NCBI GenBank assembly: GCA_028673005.1
Contig: CM054118.1
Location: 2,625,410-2,689,409 of the forward strand
Origin: Tanypteryx hageni
Taxonomy: Eukaryota; Arthropoda; Insecta; Odonata; Petaluridae
DNA: 64,000 nucleotides
Direction of reading: 5' to 3'
Shown here: positions 22,320-34,350 of the stretch, one piece after another
Layout of the letters: each line of letters opens with the position of its first letter
How positions within the stretch are numbered: the first letter of the stretch is position 1
Program-made: the position numbers and the translations under genes
Notes under the pieces: generated by a model
The model's database searches: none
What the model saw: the letters and a program-made list of their open reading frames with translations, nothing else
Told to the model about the DNA's origin: nothing

Positions 22320-23330
22320 TAATGAATTTTTAGTGTAATGGGAAGAATAGGCTAAATCGATTTCAAGGAAATTTGGTATATAGAATCTTCACATAAATAA
22401 ATTACGTGTTTGGGATTTTGTGCCTAAACTATCCAGCAGAAGTGTATATTGACACTTGAAACATTTGTTTCATGATTCCGGAATAGATTAGCCCAACCAG
22501 TTTCAACTAAATTTATTAAATATAATCTTTTAAAAAATACGTGAATAAATTATTAGGACAGCATCGAAGCAGCAGGGATTACACGACTGCAAATTAATTT
22601 TTTTCGGTTATCATGAATTTATTTAGGGATTGGCCAAACCGATGCCGAAGAAATTTTATATGAAGGCGTGCAAAACATTTAAACGGTAGCACGTCGTGCT
22701 TTATATATATAAAATTCATGAGTGCACATACAGGAACAATAAAATTCTTTATACATATTTGTGTTGAGCGTTTCGCATAACTTCCAACGATATTTAATAT
22801 TTATAGTTTTAAAATATATTCAAAAGCATAACAACATATTTGTTTCAGATCAGACAGACGGGTGCGCCATAAAAACAAATTAAAATCTTTAAGTAATGAC
22901 GGTATTTAACGGTATTGGATTCTACGCATTCTCGTCCTAAGCAATAATTTTATTAGTGCGTTTCGTCATTGCTGAATAGCACTATAATCTTCGTTATGTC
23001 CGTCCGTACTTACGTATATATCAGGGAAGAATTGGCTTAACCGTTTTCAACCAAATTTGGTACATAGAATACTAACGTAAATTAATCACCAAAGTGTCAT
23101 GTTTGGGCTGAATCGACTAAGCATGGGTGCCACCATTGGAAAGTTAACATTTCGGTAACTATGCATTTGGAAGCAATTGGCTTAACCGATTACAAAAATA
23201 TTTTGTTTGAAAGAAGCATGCATCATAATATAACAAAATAAAGATTTTTTGTATAGATATAGAAAGCAAGGCTGCCATAATACAAGAAATAAATAAATTT
23301 CTTTTTATACGTATTTGTGTTGAACTGCGT
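22320..23330. repeat. Degenerate array of ~70-130 bp units
   Basis: A GGCTTAACCGATTTCAACCAAATTTGGTACATAGAAT-like word recurs at about 22350, 22490, 22630, 23035 and 23175, usually followed by TAAATTAAT. A TGCGTTTCGTCA-like word recurs at 22310, 22765, 22955 and 23320. The second word also occurs at 1988-2000 behind the Helitron remnant. Confidence 0.6.
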
Positions 23331-23415
23331 TTCTTTAGTCCGTGTATAACGAGGAATTCCTGGAAGATGAGAAAAACATTGAACTGAGGACGATATTGGA
23401 ACTAAAGAAAGGGAT

Positions 23416-24237
23416 CATGGGGTCAGAAGGACTAAAAGCGATCACGAAATAAATTAATAAGATTTACGACACGGAAGAGTGGCCTCGGGATTTCCTAGAA
23501 GTAACGATGACCCCTATAGAGAAGAAGTCAAAGGCAATGCAGCGTAAAGGCTACAGAACGATAAGCCTTCTATCACACAATTCGAAGATCATCACGAGGA
23601 TTCTTAATAAAAGGCTGGATAAAAAGGCAAAAGAAATGCTATGGGAAGATCAATTCTGTTTCAGAAAAGGACGAGGAACCAGAGACGCTATAGGGGTAGT
23701 TAGAATCATATCAGTGAGGGCAATAGAATACAGTCAAGATATATGCGTATGCCTCGTAGACTGGCAGAAGGCTTTTGATAGAGTAAATTGGGCAATGCTG
23801 ATGAAGGTATTAAAGGATATAGGTGTAGACTGGACAGACAGGAGACTGATCAGGAATCTATATGCGAATGAAGTTGTAAAGGTCAGGTTGGAGAATGCGA
23901 ACACCTGCGGAGTAAATATCGGTAGAGGAGTAAGACAAGGCTGCTGCCTATCGCCGACCCTATTAAATATATATGAAGAAAGTCTAATTCAAGAAGCGTT
24001 AGAAGTCACAGGAGATTTCAAAATCGGATGGAGGATAATAAGAACAGTAAAATACGCGGATGATAAAGTATTTCTTGCAAGAAAGGAAGAGAAACTCCAG
24101 AAAATGATAAATATTGCAGTAATAACAGGTAGAAAATATGGTATGGAAATAAATACAGAAAAATCCAAGGTCAGAGAAGAGAATCTGGTCATAAGTATTG
24201 GAGGAAAGTCTTTAGAAAAACTTTGACTATAAATACT
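23416..24237 (+). pseudogene. RTE-like LINE RT fragment, second copy
   Basis: The frame 23507-24226 is open for 239 codons and covers most of the RT palm: YRTISLLSHNSKIITRILN, DQFCFRKGRGTRDAI, CVCLVDWQKAFDRVNW (first catalytic Asp), GVRQGCCLSPTLLNIYEE, and VKYADDKVFLARKEE (intact YADD), ending at INTEKSKV. It matches 4590-5460 of the first RTE copy, and shows that copy's sequence without the antisense insertion. Endonuclease and C-terminal region are missing on both sides, so it is a fragment despite the open frame. Confidence 0.88.
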
Positions 24238-24239
24238 CT

Positions 24240-25470
24240 TTTTTCCTCCGAGAGAAAAAGAAAACGGTGTCAGAAGCTCTTCTAATACGCTTCTGCGCTA
24301 AGTGTGGTGTTTCTTTCCTTCTCCCTCTATCTCTAGGTATCTTTTGGAACGGCGATGTCTTTGTTATGAGTTCCTAACACGTACATTTTCTTACGGTTAT
24401 TACAGATAGTGGTTTCGGACGGAGTGGAATGAAATTCTTTAAAAAATATGATACGGTTTATTCTGATAAAAAAATATTAGCAATTTTTCTTTTTTATTCT
24501 TCCATTAATCTGTTTCACTTGAGTGACACACATAAATGAAATATGGTAAAACCTAGAAGATAATGGCATTATTTACGATGAACGATTTGCCAAATTTTGT
24601 ACTTTTCATCAATTCCCGTTCTATATTTTATACGAATATTATAAAACTATTTCATTGTCACGTGCTTTACTTTTTCGTACTTTTCATTATTACGTATGTT
24701 TAAGTGGTCCTTTGCCATTTTTTCTCGTAACGACCTATTTATCAACCAATAAATTAGATCGCGAGTTAAATAAATGGTGTGACCCTCTCTGAGATGCTTC
24801 GAGCGAATAAGCGTGGTACGCTAGGAAATTAAAACTCAACTAGTGGACCTGTCCGTCAAAATGACGGCCGGCCAATTCGGGTGCTGACGCGCGGTAGCGC
24901 TGGTCGCGTGACCTAATCGGGCGGGCATAAGCGCCTCCTGGACACGGTTTTCGGTCATTATCAGACCTAGTGTACATTTTTTCCACAGATTTTACTGAAT
25001 TGCGCAATCCGCACCGTGAATAGGCACCTGAACCGACCCGATCCGTTAAGAACCTTAGGAGGAGTTCTTCGGACAATTATCGCATGTCGCCGTTTAAATA
25101 TATAGATTCTGAGGTATTGATAGGTTATTTTTACCCCACACAATATAGTATCCCAATTTTTTAAGAATTATAAAGTACAAAATTACGATAATAAATAGTT
25201 TTTTTATTGAATTCCACCCATTCTTAGGAGTTCTTTTCTAGCCTTATGGGCACGTCTCGCCCGTCCGTCCGTCTGTCATGATTTTCGTCTCCTGTACCGC
25301 CGGACGGACTTTAATTATATTTTTATTAATGATCGCAGAATTGTGATTTTGAACTGCATTTGTCAATTAGAACTTCCACTTAATCTAAGAACTTAAATAA
25401 ACTTATACTCGTTTCTCGTTAAATAGAATCCGTCAATACCATATTTTTCTCTCCTTAGTTCTTATATGAT
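24240..25470. other. Gene-free; GC-rich island near 24.84-25.08 kb
   Basis: No frame is recognised. 24840-25080 is clearly richer in GC and CpG than its surroundings (for example GACGGCCGGCC and GCTGACGCGCGGTAGCGC), with no coding or RNA motif identified. Confidence 0.4.
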
Positions 25471-25474
25471 CTGT

Positions 25475-25815
25475 AACTTATCAAATAAAAGATTTATTCG
25501 AATAGCGGATAACATTTACCACGAAGAAGACCCAAGACCACATAACTAAGACTTATAGTTTTGGAGATGAAAATTCGAGAAAATCCAGAAATCGGTCGAT
25601 TCGACGATTCTATCGGCAAACAACGTTTGAAAAAAGATATTTTTCCCTTCCAAGGTTTTATACGAACTGTGAGCCATAGATTAAAACATTTCTTTTATTA
25701 GAGGAAAACATTTGCCACAATAAAGTCCGCGATACCATACACTTACGACATAGTTTTGTAGATAAAAATTTAAGAACCGTTCAGTCTTTCGATACCGTTT
25801 TATACGTACATGTTT
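25475..25815. repeat. Two-unit degenerate tandem repeat, ~195 bp
   Basis: The order CTGT..., AGATTTATT/ACATTTCTTTTATT, GGATAACATTTACCAC/GGAAAACATTTGCCAC (about 25507 and 25703), AGTTTTG, GAT(G/A)AAAATT, and TCGATTCGACGATT/TCTTTCGATACCGTT appears twice at a spacing of about 196 bp. The plan is similar to the 361-1065 array but the sequence differs. Confidence 0.55.
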
Positions 25816-28000
25816 TTCATAAACAAACCTTTAAAATCTCTATTTATTCCATTTATGAAGTATACGTTTCCTTCTTGTTGTCCTTTGAAATAGGCGTCCC
25901 AACGTGTTACTAACGCAAGGTTTCAGGATGGATTAGGATGGATCAATCACAAGTAAGCAACGGCTCATTTTGGCACTGTCAATTGCCACCATCGATTCGA
26001 GGATTCGGTATATTTCCGTCGCGCGCCCGCTGACGCGAAGTGGGCGTAAATAACACACGGATGAGAATACATTAATGATAATGAGACGCGGGAAGCTAAC
26101 TTGAAAATTACTCTGCGTGGCGATGAGGTGATAAATCTTGCAAAGCGTCTATCCTTTAAGGCCGAAACCTCAATTGCTGCGTTATGGGAGCCTACTGTGA
26201 CCTTAAAGAGTATTTTGTCTTTGCCATAATTAAATTTAATATTTAACGCTTGATTTATTGCAACCGGAAATTGATAATGGGTCAGTTTATGTATGGCGAT
26301 GTAAGACGTTATTACGAAATTACGGCTAATAGGTACTTTGAATTATGAGGACGGTGTTGTTTCCTCCAGTGTGTTGTCCCGGTCCGAGTAACTAAGAAGT
26401 ATCATTAGCGCACACAGTTTAAAATGTTATAGTACTAACAAAGTTAATGCTCGAAAGAAGGCGACATCATACTTCATACACATAATTATTTCCAAGATAT
26501 TTAGAAAGGTATTTAAAACATCACAAATTATTGAGCTTTGTTCACAACGGCATTTATCTGATAACATGCCGAATATTTGGAACTATTTGCAAACATGAAA
26601 AAGTAGAGCTTTTTTAAGTATGGAAAGGCAGGTTTCCTTTAATTGAGAATAACATTTATTAACTCTATTTTTAAGAGCTTCGTTAATGTGATGCAGTTTG
26701 TTGTGACGATTTCTTAGCAATGGTCTATATAATCTTCCAAGTGCAAGTTGAGTTTCTGAATACGCATTTATTAAAACTTATACATGAGGTAATTGTTCTT
26801 TAGACGCACAGTTATAGAAACTAACTAGCGTCATATGTAAAACAGTTTTCCCGTGATATAAATAAAAATTTAGCAACGAGGGAATTTCGGCAGTTATTTC
26901 TATGTACTTACATTTAATAACGAAACAAGCAATTTCATGTTATGTTAAGGATATTTTCATATTGTTACTATCGAATATATACATACGTATGCAGTCAGAA
27001 ATCCGAGTGTGCTGACAATCAATAAGTATCAACAAAAATTACCGTTTTACAGTATAAAATTTGCCGACAAACTTTGCAACTTCCGAAGTTTGAAGCACTC
27101 GTTAACATGATAAAATTTTCTCCTAAGTTTTTCCTATTCCTTGACAGTTCAAAACTAAGAATTCGTAGGATATTCGCAGAATTACTTTAGTTTACGCCTA
27201 CTACTTTATGATTTAAATGTGCTAACGTGAAGATAATAACTTGCTATTGAGTTGATTAATAATTGTCATCTTCAAACAAAATTTGTTTAGTCGCTGAAAT
27301 GCTAAAGAGTTTCCATTAAATTTAGTCAATACTTTACGTCTCAGTCAGCTGCAAAAGGAATGAAAATTATAACACTTTTTCAATTGGTACTGACGAGAAA
27401 TAAATAAATAAAATTATTTTTGTTTTATTCAGTACAGTTTTACGATAGAAAACATATTTGACTATGACTTGAACGAATTTTCATTTTAAAATTCAGATAT
27501 TTATTAAATTTTTGGTCCCAAACACATCAATAACAACAAAAAGGAATATCTCGTTGTGATGAGTTTATGACCGCAATTGCGCGTTTGAAGTTTTCCATTA
27601 TATAGAACATAAAATTACGGCAGGTAATTTTCGAGAAAAGCCCCCGATAAGAAAAAAATAACCTCTCAGCTCTTTTTAACTGGCGTGGAAAACTAGGAAC
27701 CGTCGCAATTACGTTACAGCGATAAAAAATGGAGGGCGGCTTATTTTCGAAAAATTCCTTTTTCCTGCCAGCTATTAAAAAAATAAGAATAGGAGACGAG
27801 AGTCAGCTCTTACACGTCTCATATAGTCAACACTTAATTCTCTCCAGCAGCAGCACCTCCTCAAAGTCTCCTTTTTTGAGACCAGCGCTCTCTGCGGATG
27901 AAGATGAGAATATAAAAGGAAGGGGAAGAGGAAGATAGGCGGTAGGAATTGCGGAGGGTAAAAAGATGAGGCAGAGGGAGTTCACATCCTTCTATTGGAC
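25816..28000. other. Gene-free; possible non-coding conserved DNA at 26.0-26.35 kb
   Basis: No gene seen. 25990-26350 has balanced composition and several TAAT/ATTA cores without repeat character. 27729-27938 is a chance frame. Confidence 0.4.
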
Positions 28001-28019
28001 CTCGGGCATTCTTATCCTT

Positions 28020-28683
28020 GTCCTTCGACCCAACCCCTTCCGTTACTAGGCCCTCAGCATCCAGACAACCTTACCCATTCTCCGACCAACCAAAACCTCT
28101 CGCACAGGGCTTCACTTCCTTCCTTCTTCTCTCTTACTTCCATCCCTCCCCCTGCGACCCCTCCCTCTTTTCCTCTAATCAACTTTCTCTCCCTATTTCT
28201 CTCGAATGGAGCCACACCTTCGTCCCGATCGCTCTTGAAGCTCGCCTCTTACTAGAATCATTCCTCTTCCTCACTTTACCTCCTCCGTATCCTTTCCTTT
28301 TCATTTCCTCCCCCACTTTCTTATCTCTCCACCTATTTCCCCCTTCTTTCCTCTCTCCATGCCTACTCCTTTTCTCCACTTCCCCTCTCTCTTCTCTCTC
28401 ACTACCTATCCCACTCTATACCTCTATTTCCTTTCTCCCCGACTTTCTCTTCTTTTCCCCCTCTTTCTTTCTCCCTCACACACCATCCCTTTCCCTATAT
28501 TTTTTTTCTCTCTTCCTCCCTTCTCTCTCCCTCCCTGGTCTCCCCCTCTCTCTCCTCTTCCCCTTTCTATCTTCTTCCTCCTGCCTCTCTGTCTCGCTCT
28601 CCGTCCTCGTCCCTTCCACTCCATCTCTCTCTTTCTCCATCTACCTCCCTCTCTCTCTTTCCTCTTCTTTCCCCCTACTATTT
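28020..28683. repeat. Pyrimidine-rich low-complexity tract
   Basis: C and T make up nearly all of the plus strand from about 28090. The open frame through here (Ser/Leu/Pro/Phe-rich) is a composition artefact that happens to be in phase with the LINE behind it. Confidence 0.85.
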
Positions 28684-29592
28684 TCTTTATGCATAAATGA
28701 CTGCTCCTTGTCACTTAAATACTGCAACCATCATCTTTATGCAGATGACCTGCAAATATACTCAAGTTCTACCGCAAACGATCTCGCGAAAACCCTAAAA
28801 AATATTGATAAGGACTTAGAAACGCTAGAGGCCTGGAGTAATAAAAACTTTCTTAGTATTAATCCAGAAAAATCACCGGCTATCTTAATTGGTTACCCTA
28901 AGATATTAGCCGCAATTAATCAATCCCTAAGAATACCGATCAACATACCAAATTCAACGATACCCTATTGTAAAGTAGTAAAGAATCTTGGATTGCTCAT
29001 AGATGAAACCCTCTCTTGGGCCCCACATGTTAGAAATGTGTGTAGAACAGTAAACTCATCTCTTTACTCACTTAGGAAGCTAAGTAGTAGTACTCCAGTT
29101 TCTCTAAAAAAGCATCTGGTAACTTCACTCATTATTCCGCATTTTGACTATGTCGATATAGCGTACCAAAATTTATCTCAAGAGTGGTCGTTAAAGATTC
29201 AGAGAAGTCATAACGCGTGCATTAGATATATTTTTACCCTGAAGAAATCAGACCATATTTCAGATTCACTCGCCAAACTAAACTGGCTAAATTTGGAGTC
29301 CCGAAGACGCCTCCACTTGCTTTCTTTACTATACCAATTACTTACTTCTAACAATCCACATTATCTTGCAACGGAGTTCAGGAGTATAAACACTGTACAT
29401 AACCGTAATACCAGAGGGTGCCATAAACTCCTTATTCCTCAACACGGACCGGTAATATTCAACAAGTCCTTCATTGTAACTGCTTGCAGACTATGGAACG
29501 AACTTCCCCAAACAATAAAAAACTTGCACTCGCTCTCATCATTCAAACGACACTGCTATCTATCTCTCTTATTCTTTCAAAGGAACAGTTAA
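28684..29592 (+). pseudogene. LINE RT C-terminal half (CR1/Jockey-group), 5'-truncated
   Basis: About 300 codons are open to a stop at 29590-29592. It starts at CINDCSLSLKYCNHHLYADDLQIYS, so YADD is intact. Then come NKNFLSINPEKS, VVKNLGLLIDETLSWAPHV, LVTSLIIPHFDYVDIAYQN, KIQRSHNACIRYIFTLKKSDHIS, and near the end RNTRGCHKLLIPQHG and CRLWNELPQTIKNLHSLSSFKRH. These are the palm, thumb and post-RT region of a CR1/Jockey-type ORF2. The endonuclease and RT fingers are missing. The 3' UTR continues to about 30150. The frame extends upstream only because the pyrimidine tract is also open. Confidence 0.88.
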
Positions 29593-30150
29593 ACACACTT
29601 AACGCTTCAATTGTTTTCCAATCTTGATTTTGACAAAACAATACTTATTGTGCATGATTTATACTTTCTTATATTTTTTTATTAATTAATTTATTTTTTA
29701 TCCTCTATTTTTTGTTTAGTCATAACAGTGTTATCATCTATTCATTTTGTCATTTTCATATGTTCATTCCATCAATAATGTATTCTTATTGTGCCAAATT
29801 TTTCCTGATGCGTAGCTTTAAGTTTTTCATGTATTCATCTTTTGTTCTAAATATTCTGTTATTAATGTCTTTAGTGAATCTCAGTAGATTTCGCAGGTTT
29901 TCCACACCCCCCTTCTTGTGTGGGTGTTTTCCTGCTGTGGGTTTTTTGCATGGATTTCATTATTTCAGCAGTCCTTATTTTTTTCCACAAAATTACATCT
30001 TTTCTTTTCCAATTCTTGTATTTTTATTGCTATTTGTATTTACATAAAGTGCTATGTATTATTATATATGTTTCATGACGAGGGGTTTGGTGGAAGATGG
30101 GATTTCTTAGTCTCAGTCTCGCCCCAGATAAAGACCATATCAATCAATCA
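29593..30150 (+). mobile_element. 3' UTR and tail of the 28.7-kb LINE
   Basis: T-rich non-coding DNA that ends in GTCTCAGTCTCGCCCCAGATAAAGACC...ATCAATCAATCAATC. The same end occurs at 11172-11227 (minus), which fixes it as the element's 3' terminus with a short ATCA-type repeat. Pyrimidine-rich DNA resumes at 30151. Confidence 0.75.
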
Positions 30151-31084
30151 ATCCCACCTCTCATTCTCCTTTTTTTCTCGTCACTTTCTATCATTCTACC
30201 AATTTCTCTTAATTCTTACTTTCTTGTACCTCCGATTCTCTCACACCCTTTCCTGCATTTCATTGTCTCTTATTTCCGTTCTCATCTTCTCGCTCTCCTT
30301 CTCTGCCCTCAATCTCCTTCCCTTACTCCTTCCTACCGTTTTTCTCTCTCCCCCCTCTTCCACGGTTTCCCCCTTCTCCTTCTGCCTCTTTATCCAGTTC
30401 TCTCTTTTCTCCCTACATTTCCTCCACACCCTCCGTTCCACTCCTTTTTTCATCTCTTTGCCTCCCTCTCCATCTTACCCTCCTTACACACTCGCTCCCT
30501 TTCCATCAGTGGAAACTGTTCGATATCTCCGTGTAGTGGTTGGCTCGCGTGAACTCTGGAAAAACTCGAACCTCCCTCTGCCCACTACCGACGCTGGCCT
30601 CATTCGACCCCAAAAGTCTCCTATCACGTTTAAAAATGGAGGTCTCGCCCTCGCTCGCTCTTTCTCTCTCACCATTCCGTTCTCCCTCCTCCTCCTACTT
30701 CGTCCACTCACGTCCTCTCCTCACCCCTCACTCAACGACGGAGGTTGAAACGATTCCCGTCGAGGTTGGCAGCCATGGAAACCACAAACCGCTTCTAATG
30801 ACACCCAAGACGCTGCCTCACTCTCTCACAACGACGTACTCTCGAAGAAAATTAAGAACGTTGCTCGGAAGGGCGGGGCTTTCAAAGAAATTTGGATGTT
30901 TTGTCCCAATAAAACCTTTTTTGAACGCTGAGGTTGAAAAAGGACGAACTTAACATCAAGGGTATGCGAAGGAAATAAATTCAACTGCTCGCCCTAATTA
31001 AAAAATGAATATATGAAAATATGTTGCCAGGTTCATAACATGATTGAAATACTATTAAAGTTAATAATGCATATTTCCGTTAAA

Positions 31085-31085
<1 letters not shown>
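30151..31085. other. Pyrimidine-rich tract, then gene-free DNA
   Basis: 30151-30500 is mostly C and T. 30500-30960 has higher GC and CpG with short open frames but no recognised domain. Nothing is identified up to the microsatellite. Confidence 0.45.
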
Positions 31086-31165
<80 letters not shown>

Positions 31166-31170
31166 GTATA
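31086..31170. repeat. (GT)n(TA)n(GTAT)n microsatellite
   Basis: Short TG run, about 27 TA units, then four GTAT units, directly before the palindromic repeat family. Confidence 0.95.
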
Positions 31171-33085
31171 TCATTATATATAGACGTTCATTACAGAGGA
31201 GGATATAACATACTAGTAGAAGGTGCTTGCAAGCGTTTCATCTCACCTTGAAAAAACATTAATTTTTCAGAGAGACATTTCATCATGAGAAATATTTCTT
31301 TAATTCTAAAGATTTCTCCTCGGGACCGGTTTTCGTTATTTCATTATGGAACACTAATGGAGTTAAACAATCACTAATTTTTACAATTTTAGGAATATTA
31401 TACTTTTCCCACATTGGGCTAATAATGTCACACATTTCTACAACATTTTAAATTTATAGCATAATTAGAAGTGAAATAACAGTTTTCTAATTGTTTAAAA
31501 TTAAATTATTTTTAACGGCCGCAATAACAAATTCATGGATACATTGAAATGTTAATTTGCTTACTTAGACTAAATTATAGTTAATTAAAACATTTCTGCT
31601 CCCTACCTTGCCGTATTGTGTCTAAACTTTTACCTATTTGTTTAAATTTTAAGAATTTTGAACTGCCAAACAAATTAAAATATCAAAATTTCACTAATCC
31701 TTATTTCGTTTTTTAACAAATTCTAACTATAAAAAAATTTCAGCTCCAAAGCACATTCGGAAATACATAAACCTTGAAAATTTGTTTAAATAATTACGAA
31801 TTTTTAGCGGCCGCATTGTTGAACTTTTTAAAGATTTTGGTTTTTTGTAGACGATTTTGCACAAAATCCTATCTAAGAAAAAGATTTCGAATCTACAGCT
31901 CATCTGGAAGTGCCTAAACATTAGTATCCTCCTGTTATAATTCTATATAGACGTTTCTTACAGAGGAGGAGGAGGATATAACATACATACAGGAAAATCT
32001 TGAAAAAGTGTAACAATGCCGCTGCTAAAAATTCGCAATTGTTAAAACTAATTTTCAAGGTTTATATATTTCCGAATGTACTACGGAGCTAACATTTTTT
32101 TACAGGTAGGGTTTGTAAAAAAAGAAATAGGGATTAGAGAAATTTTGATATTTTAATTTGTTTTGCGGTTAAAATTTTTTAAAATTTAATCGAATAGATA
32201 ACTTCTTAGGGACTACTGGATGAGCTAGAAAGCTGAAATATTCAAGTAATTCGCCGAGTAGTGCATTTTCACAAATAAACATTAGTCTCTCTCCATAAAT
32301 ATATTGCGGCGGCCGTTAAAAATGTTTAAAATTTGGCCGAAATGTGTACCCCATAATGGTGAAAGTATAAGATTCTTAAAATTGCAAAATTTGGGGATTG
32401 TTTTTACCTATAATTTTTACATAAGGGAAAAACGAAAATCGCTGCGGAGGTGAAATCTTTAGAATTAAAGAAATATTTGTAATGATGAAATATTTGTCTG
32501 AAAAATGAATGTTTTTTCAAGGTGAGATGATACGCTTGCAGAATGCAAGCACCTTCTACTAGTATAACATATAAGGTAATACTAATGTTTAGGCACTTCC
32601 AATTGAGCTGGAGATTCGAAATTTTTTCCCTAAGTAGAATTTTTTACAAAAACGAAAATCTTGAAAAAGTTAAACAATGCGGCCGCTAAAAATTCGAAAT
32701 TATTTAAACAAATTTTCAAAGTTTATGTATTTCCAAATGTGCTACTGAGCTGAAATGTTTTTTAGAGGTAGGATTTGTAAAAAACGAAATAGGGATTATA
32801 GAAATTTAGATATTTTAATTTGTTTGGCAGTTAAAAATTCTTAAATTTTAAACAAATAGGTATATATTTTGATACTACAATGCAAGTTGGAGAGTTGAAT
32901 GTTTTAAGTTATTTAGAGTTTAGTCTATGTAAACGAATAAATATTTCAGTGTATCCATGAATTTCTTGTTGCGGTCTTAAAAAAATTATTTAATTTTAAA
33001 CAATTAGAAAAATATTATTTCACTTCTAATAATGCTAAAACTTTAAAATTAGTATCAGTGTAAACGAATGATTATTAAAATAGTA
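31171..33085. repeat. Palindromic non-coding repeat family F, cluster 1
   Basis: Unit F begins CTAGTAGAAGGTGCTTGCA, runs through ATTTCATCATGAGAAATATTTCTTTAATTC, AACGGCCGCAATAACAAATT, and GCGGCCGCATTGTTGAAC, and ends CTCATCTGGAAGTGCCTAAACATTAGTATCCTCC. A forward unit lies at 31214-31934, a reverse unit at 31995-32565, and another reverse unit at 32576-33060. They are separated by a spacer GACGTTTCTTACAGAGGAGGAGGATATAAC. GCGGCCGC octamers occur at 31807 and 32679. There is no coding capacity. The forward-reverse pairing gives a foldback structure. Confidence 0.85.
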
Positions 33086-33295
33086 CATTATTCAATAATT
33101 AACAATGTATACGAATAATTATTTAAACAATGCATTTTTCAGCCATTAAGTCGTACAAATCAAAGTGCGAGATAATTTCCATTGCCCGTAGCTCTGTAAC
33201 AAATGAGAATCGGACCCATGTTCATATGACATTTTTTACTCAAAATCATTTAAGGAATAAGATCCCGAAGTTATGGCATAAAGTCGCCGGACACC

Positions 33296-33298
<3 letters not shown>
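33086..33298 (+). mobile_element. Solo right TIR of mariner-type transposon 1
   Basis: Nearly the same as 10500-10694, from AATGTATACGAATAATTATTTAAAC to GTCGCCGGACACCCTG at 33298. The rest of the element is absent. It interrupts the reverse F unit and is followed by TG and a (TA)n tract (33300-33354). Confidence 0.88.

Positions 33299-33355
<57 letters not shown>
33299..33355. repeat. (TA)n microsatellite
   Basis: About 26 TA units directly at the transposon end. Confidence 0.95.
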
Positions 33356-33357
<2 letters not shown>

Positions 33358-33419
33358 ATATGGGGCAAATCTCCGCACCGTGTAGAAGTACGATTGCGGT
33401 AAATTTCATCTGTTGGCAT

Positions 33420-34350
33420 GTGGGCAATGGTTTGACGTCATGCCGAGTTATTTATTTAGTGGCTATCTCACATTCGGCTGCATGTACAGGCATCTGAACA
33501 AATCCCCTGTTGTTAATCTTGGACAACCACAACATCTCACGTTTCACTTGAAGCAGTAACTTACTGTAATGAGAAAAACATTCACATGCTAAGCCTTCCA
33601 CCGCACAGTAGCCACAAAATGCAGCCTCTTGACCGATGTTTCTTCAAGTCATTGAAAGAGATTTACAGTAATTTCTGTGACTAATGGTTGGTAAGCAACG
33701 CAGGAAAAATAATAATACATTTCCAGGTTACAGAACTATTTGGAAAAGTCTAAATAAAAAACTGCACAGTAGAAAAAGCAGTCAAAGCATTTAAAGTGCA
33801 CGATATAATGCCTCTTGAGAGATTTATATTTAATGAGAAAGATTTTCAGCCGTCACAGGTAACTGAGCAGAATCCTGAAAACGAAGATGAAGAAACAGAT
33901 GATCCCACCTATCCTGCGAGTTCTCCGCGATCACAACAGAGCAGTAAAGAAAATCAGTCACCACAACCGTCAACATCTAGATGCCAGATTACAAAACGGC
34001 CTATCTCACAAGAAGAAAGGCTCTCCTCGAGTCATGAAGAAGAGGCAATCAAATAATAGAAACGTAGCAATTCGCCATCAGGCATTGCTCCGGTTCCTAA
34101 AACGAAAGTAAACGGAAAAAGGATGCGCAAAGGAAAAGGCTGCAATTCTAACATCCACACCCCACAAAACTAACATGGAAATGGAAAGGCAAAAACGCAT
34201 TGACGACACTATGAAGCAAGGATCTCGAAAACGCCTTTTCGTGTCCAAACAGCAAGTAAGAAAACCAAAGGATAAGGATTGATTTATCTACAAGGAGAAA
34301 CAGTCCAGGATGCGAATGTGAATATCAGGACCCTCCATATGAAGACTGAA
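33420..34350 (+). pseudogene. Pogo/Tigger-like DDE transposase, C-terminal remnant
   Basis: Across frames the order is that of a DDE_1 (pogo/Tigger/jerky-type) transposase C-terminal half: LLLILDNHN (about 33512, second Asp), PPHSSHKMQPLDRCFFKSLKEIY (33600-33668; LQPLD-type third Asp), TELFGKV...KAVKAFKVHDIMPLERFIFNEKDFQPS (about 33735-33860). Then comes an acidic, Ser-rich tail and ILTSTPHKTNMEMERQKR (about 34150). Stops near 33690, 33752 and 34054 and frameshifts kill it. The N-terminal DNA-binding domain and first Asp were not found. No TIRs were identified. Confidence 0.8.

Noticed and set aside
28018..28683. N-terminal Ser/Leu/Pro-rich domain fused to the LINE RT
   Set aside because: It is a pyrimidine low-complexity tract that is open by composition and in phase by chance.
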